A DNA stretch of 64,000 nt from Glebionis coronaria (taxonomy: Eukaryota; Streptophyta; Magnoliopsida; Asterales; Asteraceae). Below the pieces are notes generated by a model. It had not been told where the DNA came from. It ran no database searches and saw only the letters and a program-made list of their open reading frames with translations. Shown in pieces: positions 34,801 to 48,900 of the stretch (position 1 is the first letter of the stretch; each line of letters begins with the position of its first letter). The translations under genes and the position numbers were made by a program. The DNA lies in the NCBI GenBank assembly GCA_025667525.1, contig CM046877.1, positions 27,494,737 through 27,558,736 of the forward strand, in the 5' to 3' direction.

Positions 34801-37800
34801 TGTTTTATCCATCAAGAATCCGGGCAAATACATTATGCCCGGATTCTATGTGGTCTATATGGACTGGAAATAATTTTAGAGGTTTTTTCTTTGGTTTGGA
34901 TGATTTGAGCCGGTTACGGCATTTTTAGCTGTTCTTGGTAGGTTTTTATCAGTTTTTGATCGGGTTTAGTCGCTTTTGACCAATGCTTGCCTGGATAAAA
35001 GTACTCCTTTTTTCAAGCATCCATTTTCTTAGTTGTGGTCTTGAAACGGAGTCATGTATCACATGTTATGACCATTTTATTGCAACCCACGTTTTTAGAT
35101 AATTTCAATATAAATTTGTTTTTGTATGTTAGCGATTGTGTTTGGTAATCTATTTCTTGATAGCTCTCAATATTAATAGAATAAAACATGGAATCAAATA
35201 TTTCAGAGTCATATAATACATAAGCAAGTTGATCGTACATGAAATGTCAAAAAATACTTGTCCTTCTTTTGCATATTATTCACCTATGTAGGCTTCCCAA
35301 GGTTAAACAATATCATTTTTAGGTCAAATAACATGACGTTTTGTTAGAGCACACTCTTGATAGCTCTCAATTTTAATAGAATAAAACTTGGAATCAAATA
35401 TTTCAGAGTCATATAATACATAAGCAAGTTGATCCTACATGAAATGTCAAAAAATACTTGTCCTTCTTTTGCATATTATTCACCTATGTAGGCTTCCCAA
35501 GGTTAAACAATATCATTTTTAGGTCAAATAACATGACGTTTTGTTAGAGAACACTCATGCGTTGACCTTTATACTATAATCTGCCGTCGAGATGCTCTTT
35601 GTCTACTACATTCACAACTACCTCAAATACAAGCTGACCAACTTTTACACCGATAAAACACAACCAAAACTAAACAGAGCAAACATATAGATGTGTTTTA
35701 TCCATCAAGAATCCGTGCAAATACATTATGCCCGGATTCTATGTGGTCTATATGGACTGGAAATAATTTTAGAGGTTTTTTCTTAGGTTTGGATGATTTG
35801 AGCCGGTTACGGCATTTTTAGCTGTTCTTGGTAGGTTTTTATCAGTTTTTGATCGGGTTTAGTCGCTTTTGACCAATGCTTGTCTGGATAAAAGTACTCC
35901 TTTTTTCAAGCATCCATTTTCTTAGGTGTGATCTTGAAACGGAGTCATGTATCACATGTTATGACCATTTTATTGCAACCCACGTTTTCAGATAATTTCA
36001 ATATAAATTTGTTTTTGTATGTTATCGATTGTGTTTGGTAATCTATTTCTTAATAGCTCTCAATATTAATAGATAAAAACATGGAATCAAATATTTCAGA
36101 GTCATATAATACATAAGCAAGTTGATCCTACATGAAATGTCAAAAAATACTTGTCCTTCTTTTGCATATTATTCACCTATGTAGGCTTCCCAAGGTTAAA
36201 CAATATCATTTTTAGGTCAAATAACATGACGTTTTGTTAGAGCACACTCTTGATAGCTCTCAATTTTAATAGAATAAAACTTGGAATCAAATATTTCAGA
36301 GTCATATAATACATAAGCAAGTTGATCCTACATGAAATGTCAAAAAATACTTGTCCTTCTTTTGCATATTATTCACCTATGTAGGCTTCCCAAGGTTAAA
36401 CAATATCATTTTTAGGTCAAATAACATGACGTTTTGTTAGAGCACACTCTTGATAGCTCTCAATTTTAATAGAATAAAACTTGGAATCAAATATTTCAGA
36501 GTCATATAATACATAAGCAAGTTGATCCTACATGAAATGTCAAAAAATACTTGTCCTTCTTTTGCATATTATTCACCTATGTAGGCTTCCCAAGGTTAAA
36601 CAATATCATTTTTAGGTCAAATAACATGACGTTTTGTTAGAGAACACTCATGCCTTGACCTTTATACTATAATGTGACGTCGAGATGCTCTTTGTCTACT
36701 ACATTCACAACTACCTCAAATACTAGCTGACCAACTTTTACACCAATAAAACACAACCAAAACTAAATAGAGCAAACATATAGATGTGTTTTATCCATCA
36801 AGAATCCGGGCAAATACATTATGCCCGGATTCTATGTGGTCTATATGGACTGGAAATAATTTTAGAGGTTTTTTCTTAGGTTTGGATGATTTGAGCCGGT
36901 TACGGCATTTTTAGCTGTTCTTGGTAGGTTTCTATCAGTTTTTGATCGGGTTTAGTCGCTTTTGACCAATGCTTGCCTGGATAAAAGTACTCCTTTTTTC
37001 AAGCATCCATTTTCTTAGTTGTGGTCTTGAAACGGAGTCATGTATCACATGTTATGACCATTTTATTGCAACCCACGTTTTTAGATAATTTCAATATAAA
37101 TTTGTTTTTGTATGTTAGCGATTGTGTTTGGTAATCTATTTCTTGATAGCTCTCAATATTAATAGAATAAAACATGGAATCAAATATTTCAGAGTCATAT
37201 AATACATAAGCAAGTTGATCGTACATGAAATGTCAAAAAATACTTGTCCTTCTTTTGCATATTATTCACCTATGTAGGCTTCCCAAGGTTAAACAATATC
37301 ATTTTTAGGTCAAATAACATGACGTTTTGTTAGAGCACACTCTTGATAGCTCTCAATTTTAATAGAATAAAACTTGGAATCAAATATTTCAGAGTCATAT
37401 AATACATAAGCAAGTTGATCCTACATGAAATGTCAAAAAATACTTGTCCTTCTTTTGCATATTATTCACCTATGTAGGCTTCCCAAGGTTAAACAATATC
37501 ATTTTTAGGTCAAATAACATGACGTTTTGTTAGAGAACACTCATGCCTTGACCTTTATACTATAATGTGCCGTCGAGATGCTCTTTGTCTACTACATTCA
37601 CAACTACCTCAAATACTAGCTGACCAACTTTTACACCAATAAAACACAACCAAAACTAATTAGAGCAAACATATAGATGTGTTTTATCCATCAAGAATCC
37701 GGGCAAATACATTATGCCCGGATTCTATGTGGTCTATATGGACTGGAAATAATTTTAGAGGTTTTTTCTTAGGTTTGGATGATTTGAGCCGGTTACGGCA

Positions 37801-38272
37801 TTTTTAGCTGTTCTTGGTAGGTTTTTATCAGTTTTTGATCGGGTTTAGTCGCTTTTGACCAATGCTTGCCTGGATAAAAGTACTCCTTTTTTCAAGCATC
37901 CATTTTCTTAGTTGTGGTCTTGAAACGGAGTCATGTATCACATGTTATGACCATTTTATTGCAACCCACGTTTTTAGATAATTTCAATATAAATTTGTTT
38001 TTGTATGTTAGCGATTGTGTTTGGTAATCTATTTCTTGATAGCTCTCAATATTAATAGAATAAAACATGGAATCAAATATTTCAGAGTCATATAATACAT
38101 AAGCAAGTTGATCGTACATGAAATGTCAAAAAATACTTGTCCTTCTTTTGCATATTATTCACCTATGTAGGCTTCCCAAGGTTAAACAATATCATTTTTA
38201 GGTCAAATAACATGACGTTTTGTTAGAGCACACTCTTGATAGCTCTCAATTTTAATAGAATAAAACTTGGAA
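31823..38272 (+). repeat. Satellite block dominated by L-S (893-bp) repeats
   Basis: Units: L 31823-32515, S 32516, L 32716-33408, S 33409, L 33609-34301, S 34302, L 34502-35193 (692 bp), S 35194, L 35394-36086, S 36087/36287, L 36487-37179, S 37180, L 37380-38072, S 38073. Segment 31823-34301 recurs at 36487-38965 (offset 4,664 bp), sharing gtgacgtcgag and gtttctatcag in the first L and ccgtgcaaat and gttatcgattg in the third. The L at 33609 and 35394 are near-copies 1,785 bp apart. Confidence 0.94.
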
Positions 38273-41200
38273 TCAAATATTTCAGAGTCATATAATACAT
38301 AAGCAAGTTGATCCTACATGAAATGTCAAAAAATACTTGTCCTTCTTTTGCATATTATTCACCTATGTAGGCTTCCCAAGGTTAAACAATATCATTTTTA
38401 GGTCAAATAACATGACGTTTTGTTAGAGAACACTCATGCGTTGACCTTTATACTATAATGTGCCGTCGAGATGCTCTTTGTCTACTACATTCACAACTAC
38501 CTCAAATACAAGCTGACCAACTTTTACACCGATAAAACACAACCAAAACTAAACAGAGCAAACATATAGATGTGTTTTATCCATCAAGAATCCGTGCAAA
38601 TACATTATGCCCGGATTCTATGTGGTCTATATGGACTGGAAATAATTTTAGAGGTTTTTTCTTAGGTTTGGATGATTTGAGCCGGTTACGGCATTTTTAG
38701 CTGTTCTTGGTAGGTTTTTATCAGTTTTTGATCGGGTTTAGTCGCTTTTGACCAATGCTTGTCTGGATAAAAGTACTCCTTTTTTCAAGCATCCATTTTC
38801 TTAGGTGTGATCTTGAAACGGAGTCATGTATCACATGTTATGACCATTTTATTGCAACCCACGTTTTCAGATAATTTCAATGTAAATTTGTTTTTGTATG
38901 TTATCGATTGTGTTTGGTAATCTATTTCTTAATAGCTCTCAATATTAATAGATAAAAACATGGAATCAAATATTTCAGAGTCATATAATACATAAGCAAG
39001 TTGATCCTACATGAAATGTCAAAAAATACTTGTCCTTCTTTTGCATATTATTCACCTATGTAGGCTTCCCAAGGTTAAACAATATCATTTTTAGGTCAAA
39101 TAACATGACGTTTTGTTAGAGCACACTCTTGATAGCTCTCAATTTTAATAGAATAAAACTTGGAATCAAATATTTCAGAGTCATATAATACATAAGCAAG
39201 TTGATCCTACATGAAATGTCAAAAAATACTTGTCCTTCTTTTGCATATTATTCACCTATGTAGGCTTCCCAAGGTTAAACAATATCATTTTTAGGTCAAA
39301 TAACATGACGTTTTGTTAGAGCACACTCTTGATAGCTCTCAATTTTAATAGAATAAAACTTGGAATCAAATATTTCAGAGTCATATAATACATAAGCAAG
39401 TTGATCCTACATGAAATGTCAAAAAATACTTGTCCTTCTTTTGCATATTATTCACCTATGTAGGCTTCCCAAGGTTAAACAATATCATTTTTAGGTCAAA
39501 TAACATGATGTTTTGTTAGAGCACACTCTTGATAGCTCTCAATTTTAATAGAATAAAACTTGGAATCAAATATTTCAGAGTCATATAATACATAAGCAAG
39601 TTGATCCTACATGAAATGTCAAAAAATACTTGTCCTTCTTTTGCATATTATTCACCTATGTAGGCTTCCCAAGGTTAAACAATATCATTTTTAGGTCAAA
39701 TAACATGACGTTTTGTTAGAGCACACTCATGTCTTGACCTTTATACTATAATGTGCCGTCGAGATGCTCTTTGTCTACTACATTCACAACTACCTCAAAT
39801 ACTAGCTGACCAACTTTTACACCAATAAAACACAACCAAAACTAAACAGAGCAAACATATAGATGTGTTTTATCCATCAAGAATCCAGGCAAATACATTA
39901 TGCCCGGATTCTATGTGGTCTATATGGACTGGAAATAATTTTAGAGGTTTTTTCTTAGGTTTGGATGATTTGAGCCGGTTACGGCATTTTTAGATGTTCT
40001 TGGTAGGTTTTTATCAGTTTTTGATCGGGTTTAGTCGCTTTTGACCAATGCTTGTCTGGATAAAAGTACTCCTTTTTTCAAGCATCCATTTTCTTAGGTG
40101 TGGTCTTGAAACGGAGTCATGTATCACATGTTATGACCATTTTATTGCAACCCACGTTTTCAGATAATTTCAATATAAATTTGTTTTTGTATGTTAGCGA
40201 TTGTGTTTGGTAATCTATTTCTTAATAGCTCTCAATATTAATAGATAAAAACATGGAATCAAATATTTCAGAGTCATATAATACATAAGCAAGTTGATCC
40301 TACATGAAATGTCAAAAAATACTTGTCCTTCTTTTGCATATTATTCACCTATGTAGGCTTCCCAAGGTTAAACAATATCATTTTTAGGTCAAATAACATG
40401 ACGTTTTGTTAGAGCACACTCTTGATAGCTCTCAATTTTAATAGAATAAAACTTGGAATCAAATATTTTAGAGTCATATAATACATAAGCAAGTTGATCC
40501 TACATGAAATGTCAAAAAATACTTGTCCTTCTTTTGCATATTATTCACCTATGTAGTCTTCCCAAGGTTAAACAATATCATTTTTAGGTCAAATAACATG
40601 ACGTTTTGTTAGAGCACACTCTTGATAGCTCTCAATTTTAATAGAATAAAACTTGGAATCAAATATTTCAGAGTCATATAATACATAAGCAAGTTGATCC
40701 TACATGAAATGTCAAAAAATACTTGTCCTTCTTTTGCATATTATTCACCTATGTAGGCTTCCCAAGGTTAAACAATATCATTTTTAGGTCAAATAACATG
40801 ACGTTTTGTTAGAGCACACTCTTGATAACTCTCAATTTTAATAGAATAAAACTTGGAATCAAATATTTCAGAGTCATATAATACATAAGCAAGTTGATCC
40901 TACATGAAATGTCAAAAAATACTTGTCCTTCTTTTGCATATTATTCACCTATGTAGGCTTCCCAAGGTTAAACAATATCATTTTTAGGTCAAATAACATG
41001 ACGTTTTGTTAGAGCACACTCATGTCTTGACCTTTATACTATAATGTGCCGTCGAGATGCTCTTTGTCTACTACATTCACAACTACCTCAAATACTAGCT
41101 GACCAACTTTTACACCAATAAAACACAACCAAAACTAAACAGAGCAAACATATAGATGTGTTTTATCCATCAAGAATCCGGGCAAATACATTATGCCCGG

Positions 41201-44200
41201 ATTCTATGTGGTCTATATGGACTGGAAATAATTTTAGAGGTTTTTTCTTAGGTTTGGATGATTTGAGCCGGTTACGGCATTTTTAGCTGTTCTTGGTAGG
41301 TTTTTATCAGTTTTTGATCGGGTTTAGTCTCTTTTGACCAATGCTTGCCTGGATAAAAGTACTCCTTTTTTCAAGCATCCATTTTCTTAGTTGTGGTCTT
41401 GAAACGGAGTCATGTATCACATGTTATGACCATTTTATTGCAACCCACGTTTTCAGATAATTTCAATATAAATTTGTTTTTGTATGTTAGCGATTGTGTT
41501 TGGTAATCTATTTCTTAATAGCTCTCAATATTAATAGATAAAAACATGGAATCAAATATTTCAGAGTCATATAATACATAATCAAGTTGATCCTACATGA
41601 AATGTCAAAAAATACTTGTCCTTCTTTTGCATATTATTCACCTATGTAGGCTTCCCAAGGTTAAACAATATCATTTTTAGGTCAAATAACATGGCGTTTT
41701 GTTAGAGCACACTCTTGATAGCTCTCAATTTTAATAGAATAAAACTTGGAATCAAATATTTCAGAGTCATATAATACATAAGCAAGTTGATCCTACATGA
41801 AATGTCAAAAAATACTTGTCCTTATTTTGCATATTATTCACCTATGTAGGCTTCCCAAGGTTAAACAATATCATTTTTAGGTCAAATAACATGACGTTTT
41901 GTTAGAGCACACTCTTGATAGCTCTCAATTTTAATAGAATAAAACTTGGAATCAAATATTTCAGAGTCATATAATACATAAGCAAGTTGATCCTACATGA
42001 AATGTCAAAAAATACTTGTCCTTCTTTTGCATATTATTCACCTATGTAGGCTTCCCAAGGTTAAACAATATCATTTTTAGGTCAAATAACATGACGTTTT
42101 GTTTGAGCACACTCTTGATAGCTCTCAATTTTAATAGAATAAAACTTGGAATCAAATATTTCAGAGTCATATAATACATAAGCAAGTTGATCCTACATGA
42201 AATGTCAAAAAATACTTGTCCTTCTTTTGCATATTATTCACCTATGTAGGCTTCCCAAGGTTAAACAATATCATTTTTAGGTCAAATAACATGACGTTTT
42301 GTTAGAGAACACTCATGCCTTGACCTTTATACTATAATGTGCCGTCGAGATGCTCTTTGTCTACTACATTCACAACTACCTCAAATACTAGCTGACCAAC
42401 TTTTACACCAATAAAACACAACCAAAACTAAATAGAGCAAACATATAGATGTGTTTTATCCATCAAGAATCCGGGAAAATACATTATGCCCGGATTCTAT
42501 GTGTTCTATATGGACTGGAAATAATTTTAGAGGTTTTTTCTTAGGTTTGGATGATTTGAGCCGGTTACGGCATTTTTAGCTGTTCTTGGTAGGTTTTTAT
42601 CAGTTTTTGATCGGGTTTAGTCGCTTTTGACCAATGCTTGCCTGGATAAAAGTACTCCTTTTTTCAAGCATCCATTTTCTTATTTGTGGTCTTGAAACGG
42701 AGTCATGTATCACATGTTATGACCATTTTATTGCAACCCACGTTTTTAGATAATTTCAATATAAATTTGTTTTTGTATGTTAGCGATTGTGTTTGGTAAT
42801 CTATTTCTTGATAGCTCTCAATATTAATAGAATAAAACATGGAATCAAATATTTCAGAGTCATATAATACATAAGCAAGTTGATCGTACATGAAATGTCA
42901 AAAAATACTTGTCCTTCTTTTGCATATTATTCACCTATGTAGGCTTCCCAAGGTTAAACAATATCATTTTTAGGTCAAATAACATGACGTTTTGTTAGAG
43001 CACACTCTTGATAGCTCTCAATTTTAATAGAATAAAACTTGGAATCAAATATTTCAGAGTCATATAGTACATAAGCAAGTTGATCCTACATGAAATGTCA
43101 AAAAATACTTGTCCTTCTTTTGCATATTATTCACCTATGTAGGCTTCCCAAGGTTAAACAATATCATTTTTAGGTCAAATAACATGACGTTTTGTTAGAG
43201 CACACTCTTGATAGCTCTCAATTTTAATAGAATAAAACTTGGAATCAAATATTTCAGAGTCATATAATACATAAGCAAGTTGATCCTACATGAAATGTCA
43301 AAAAATACTTGTCCTTCTTTTGCATATTATTCACCTATGTAGGCTTCCCAAGGTTAAACAATATCATTTTTAGGTCAAATAACATGACGTTTTGTTAGAG
43401 CACACTCTTGATAGCTCTCAATTTTAATAGAATAAAACTTGGAATCAAATATTTCAGAGTCATATAATACATAAGCAAGTTGATCCTACATGAAATGTCA
43501 AAAAATACTTGTCCTTCTTTTGCATATTATTCACCTATGTAGGCTTCCCAAGGTTAAACAATATCATTTTTAGGTCAAATAACATGACGTTTTGTTAGAG
43601 AACACTCATGCCTTGACCTTTATACTATAATGTGCCGTCGAGATGCTCTTTGTCTACTACATTCACAACTACCTAAAATACTAGCTGACCAACTTTTACA
43701 CCAATAAAACACAACCAAAACTAAACAGAGCAAACATATAGATGTGTTTTATCCATCAAGAATCCGGGCAAATACATTATGCCCGGATTCTATGTGGTCT
43801 ATATGGACTAGAAATAATTTTAGAGGTTTTTTCTTAGGTTTGGATGATTTGAGCCGGTTACGGTATTTTTAGCTGTTCTTGGTAGGTTTTTATCAGTTTT
43901 TGATCGGGTTTAGTCTCTTTTGACCAATGCTTGCCTGGATAAAAGTACTCCTTTTTTCAAGCATCCATTTTCTTAGTTGTGGTCTTGAAACGGAGTCATG
44001 TATCACATGTTATGACCATTTTATTGCAACCCACATTTTCAGATAATTTCAATATAAATTTGTTTTTGTATGTTAGCGATTGTGTTTGGTAATCTATTTC
44101 TTAATAGCTCTCAATATTAATAGATAAAAACATGGAATCAAATATTTCAGAGTCATATAATACATAATCAAGTTGATCCTACATGAAATGTCAAAAAATA

Positions 44201-44737
44201 CTTGTCCTTCTTTTGCATATTATTCACCTATGTAGGCTTCCCAAGGTTAAACAATATCATTTTTAGGTCAAATAACATGGCGTTTTGTTAGAGCACACTC
44301 TTGATAGCTCTCAATTTTAATAGAATAAAACTTGGAATCAAATATTTCAGAGTCATATAATACATAAGCAAGTTGATCCTACATGAAATGTCAAAAAATA
44401 CTTGTCCTTCTTTTGCATATTATTCACCTATGTAGGCTTCCCAAGGTTAAACAATATCATTTTTAGGTCAAATAACATGACGTTTTTTTAGAGCACACTC
44501 TTGATAGCTCTCAATTTTAATAGAATAAAACTTGGAATCAAATATTTCAGAGTCATATAATACATAAGCAAGTTGATCCTACATGAAATGTCAAAAAATA
44601 CCTGTCCTTCTTTTGCATATTATTCACCTATGTAGGCTTCCCAAGGTTAAACAATATCATTTTTAGGTCAAATAACATGACGTTTTGTTTGAGCACACTC
44701 TTGATAGCTCTCAATTTTAATAGAATAAAACTTGGAA
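38273..44737 (+). repeat. Satellite segment duplicated from (or to) 1-18107, with empty transposon site
   Basis: Units: L 38273, S x3, L 39566, S x3, L 40859, S 41552/41752/41952, L 42152, S x3, L 43445, S 44138/44338/44538. This is unit for unit the order of 1-18107 without the transposon, with the same subfamily series (gcgttg, gtcttg, gtcttg, gccttg, gccttg). Private variants are shared, including gatgtttt in the third S, gataactctc, cataatcaag plus atggcg, tgtttgag and cttatttgtgg. The uninterrupted insertion site ATAAG is at 41778-41782. Confidence 0.93.
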
Positions 44738-45937
44738 TCAAATATTTCAGAGTCATATAATACATAAGCAAGTTGATCCTACATGAAATGTCAAAAAATA
44801 CTTGTCCTTCTTTTGCATATTATTCACCTATGTAGGCTTCCCAAGGTTAAACAATATCATTTTTAGGTCAAATAACATGACGTTTTGTTAGAGCACACTC
44901 TTGATAGCTCTCAATTTTAATAGAATAAAACTTGGAATCAAATATTTCAGAGTCATATAATACATAAGCAAGTTGATCCTACATGAAATGTCAAAAAATA
45001 CTTGTCCTTCTTTTGCATATTATTCACCTATGTAGGCTTCCCAAGGTTAAACAATATCATTTTTAGGTCAAATAACATGATGTTTTGTTAGAGCACACTC
45101 TTGATAGCTCTCAATTTTAATAGAATAAAACTTGGAATCAAATATTTCAGAGTCATATAATACATAAGCAAGTTGATCCTACATGAAATGTCAAAAAATA
45201 CTTGTCTTTCTTTTGCATATTATTCACCTATGTAGGCTTCCCAAGGTTAAACAATATCATTTTTAGGTCAAATAACATGACGTTTTGTTAGAGCACACTC
45301 TTGATAGCTCTCAATTTTAATAGAATAAAACTTGGAATCAAATATTTCAGAGTCATATAATACATAAGCAAGTTGATCCTACATGAAATGTCAAAAAATA
45401 CTTGTCCTTCTTTTGCATATTATTCACCTATGTAGGCTTCCCAAGGTTAAACAATATCATTTTTAGGTCAAATAACATGACGTTTTGTTTGAGCACACTC
45501 TTGATAGCTCTCAATTTTAATAGAATAAAACTTGGAATCAAATATTTCAGAGTCATATAATACATAAGCAAGTTGATCCTACATGAAATGTCAAAAAATA
45601 CTTGTCCTTCTTTTGCATATTATTCACCTATGTAGGCTTCCCAAGGTTAAACAATATCATTTTTAGGTCAAATAACATGACGTTTTGTTAGAGCACACTC
45701 TTGATAGCTCTCAATTTTAATAGAATAAAACTTGGAATCAAATATTTCAGAGTCATATAATACATAAGCAAGTTGATCCTACATGAAATGTCAAAAAATA
45801 CTTGTCCTTCTTTTGCATATTATTCACCTATGTAGGCTTCCCAAGGTTAAACAATATCATTTTTAGGTCAAATAACATGATGTTTTGTTAGAGCACACTC
45901 TTGATAGCTCTCAATTTTAATAGAATAAAACTTGGAA
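44138..45937 (+). repeat. Run of nine S units with an 800-bp internal duplication
   Basis: S starts every 200 bp from 44138 to 45738. Units 44538-45337 and the sequence from 45338 share, in order, tgtttgag, an ordinary unit, gatgtttt and gtctttctt. The last variant appears in unit 45138 and again in the first part of L 45938. The four-unit duplication therefore crosses from S into L sequence, with a breakpoint inside the homologous first 163 bp. Confidence 0.93.
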
Positions 45938-48900
45938 TCAAATATTTCAGAGTCATATAATACATAAGCAAGTTGATCCTACATGAAATGTCAAAAAATA
46001 CTTGTCTTTCTTTTGCATATTATTCACCTATGTAGGCTTCCCAAGGTTAAACAATATCATTTTTAGGTCAAATAACATGACGTTTTGTTAGAGAACACTC
46101 ATGCCTTGACCTTTATACTATAATGTGCCGTCGAGATGCTCTTTGTCTACTACATTCACAACTACCTCAAATACTAGCTGACCAACTTTTACACCAATAA
46201 AACACAACCAAAACTAAATAGAGCAAACATATAGATGTGTTTTATCCATCAAGAATCCGGGCAAATACATTATGCCCGGATTCTATGTGGTCTATATGGA
46301 CTGGAAATAATTTTAGAGGTTTTTTCTTAGGTTTGGATGATTTGATCCGGTTACGGCATTTTTAGCTGTTCTTGGTAGGTTTTTATCAGTTTTTGATCGG
46401 GTTTAGTCGCTTTTGACCAATGCTTGTCTGGATAAAAGTACTCCTTTTTTCAAGCATCCATTTTCTTAGGTGTGGTCTTGAAACGGAGTCATGTATCACA
46501 TGTTATGACCATTTTATTGCAACCCACGTTTTCAGATAATTTCAATATAAATTTGTTTTTGTATGTTAGCGATTGTGTTTGGTAATCTATTTCTTAATAG
46601 CTCTCAATATTAATAGATAAAAACATGGAATCAAATATTTCAGAGTCATATAATACATAAGCAAGTTGATCCTACATGAAATGTCAAAAAATACTTGTCC
46701 TTCTTTTGCATATTATTCACCTATGTAGGCTTCCCAAGGTTAAACAATATCATTTTTAGGTCAAATAACATGACGTTTTGTTAGAGCACACTCTTGATAG
46801 CTCTCAATTTTAATAGAATAAAACCTGGAATCAAATATTTCAGAGTCATATAATACATAAGCAAGTTGATCCTACATGAAATGTCAAAAAATACTTGTCC
46901 TTCTTTTGCATATTATTCACCTATGTAGGCTTCCCAAGGTTAAACAATATCATTTTTAGGTCAAATAACATGACGTTTTGTTAGAGCACACTCTTGATAG
47001 CTCTCAATTTTAATAGAATAAAACTTGGAATCAAATATTTCAGAGTCATATAATACATAAGCAAGTTGATCGTACATGAAATGTCAAAAAATACTTGTCC
47101 TTCTTTTGCATATTATTCACCTATGTAGGCTTCCCAAGGTTAAACAATATCATTTTTAGGTCAAATAACATGACGTTTTGTTAGAGCACACTCTTGATAG
47201 CTCTCAATTTTAATAGAATAAAACTTGGAATCAAATATTTCAGAGTCATATAATACATAAGCAAGTTGATCCTACATGAAATGTCAAAAAATACTTGTCC
47301 TTCTTTTGCATATTATTCACCTATGTAGGCTTACCAAGGTTAAAAAATATCATTTTTAGGTCAAATAGTATGACGTTTTGTTAGAGAACACTCATGCCTT
47401 GACCTTTATACTATAATGTGCCGTCGAGATGCTCTTTGTCTACTACATTCACAACTACCTCAAATACTAGCTGACCAACTTTTACACCGATAAAACACAA
47501 CCAAAACTAAACAGAGCAAACATATAGATGTGTTTTATCCATCAAGAATCCGGGCCAATACATTATGCCCGAATTCTATGTGGTCTATATGGGCTGGAAA
47601 TAATTTTAGAGGTTTTTTCTTAGGTTTGGATGATTTGAGCCGGTTACGGCATTTTTAGCTGTTCTTGGTAGGTTTTTATCTGTTTTTGATCGGGTTTAGT
47701 CGCTTTTGACCAATGCTTGTCTGGATAAAAATACTCCTTTTTTCAAGCATCCATTTTCTTAGGTGTGGTCTTGAAACGGAGTCATGTATCACATGTTATG
47801 ACCATTTTATTGCAACCCACGTTTTCAGATAATTTCAATATAAATTTGTTTTTGTATGTTACCGATTGTGTTTGGTAATCTATTTCTTAATAGCTCTCAA
47901 TATTAATAGATAAAAACATGGAATCAAATATTTCAAAGTCATATAATACATAAGCAAGTTGATCCTACATGAAATGTCAAAAAATACTTGTCCTTATTTT
48001 GCATATTATTCACCTATGTAGGCTTCCCAAGGTTAAACAATATCATTTTTAGGTCAAATAACATGACATTTTCTTAGAGCACACTCTTGATAGCTCTCAA
48101 TTTTAATAGAATAAAACTTGGAATCAAATATTTCAGAGTCATATAATACATAAGCAAGTTGATCCTACATGAAATGTCAAAAAATACTTGTCCTTCTTTT
48201 GCATATTATTCACCTATGTAGGCTTCCCAAGGTTAAACAATATCATTTTTAGGTCAAATAACATGACGTTTTGTTTGAGCACACTCTTGATAGCTCTCAA
48301 TTTTAATAGAATAAAACTTGGAATCAAATATTTCAGAGTCATATAATACATAAGCAAGTTGATCCTACATGAAATGTCAAAAAATACTTGTCCTTCTTTT
48401 GCATATTATTCACCTATGTAGGCTTCCCAAGGTTAAACAATATCATTTTTAGGTCAAATAACATGACGTTTTGTTAGAGAACACTCATGCCTTGACCTTT
48501 ATACTATAATGTGCCGTCGAGATGCTCTTTGTCTACTACATTCACAACTACCTCAAATACTAGCTGACCAACTTTTACACCAATAAAACACAACCAAAAC
48601 TAAATAGAGCAAACATATAGATGTGTTTTATCCATCAAGAATCCGGGCAAATACATTATGCCCGGATTCTATGTGGTCTATATGGACTGGAAATAATTTT
48701 AGAGGTTTTTTCTTAGGTTTGGATGATTTGAGCCGGTTACTGCATTTTTAGCTGTTCTTGGTAGGTTTTTATCAGTTTTTGATCGGGTTTAGTCGCTTTT
48801 GACCAATGCTTGCCTGGATAAAAGTACTCCTTTTTTCAAGCATCCATTTTCTTATTTGTGGTCTTGAAACGGAGTCATGTATCACATGTTATGACCATTT

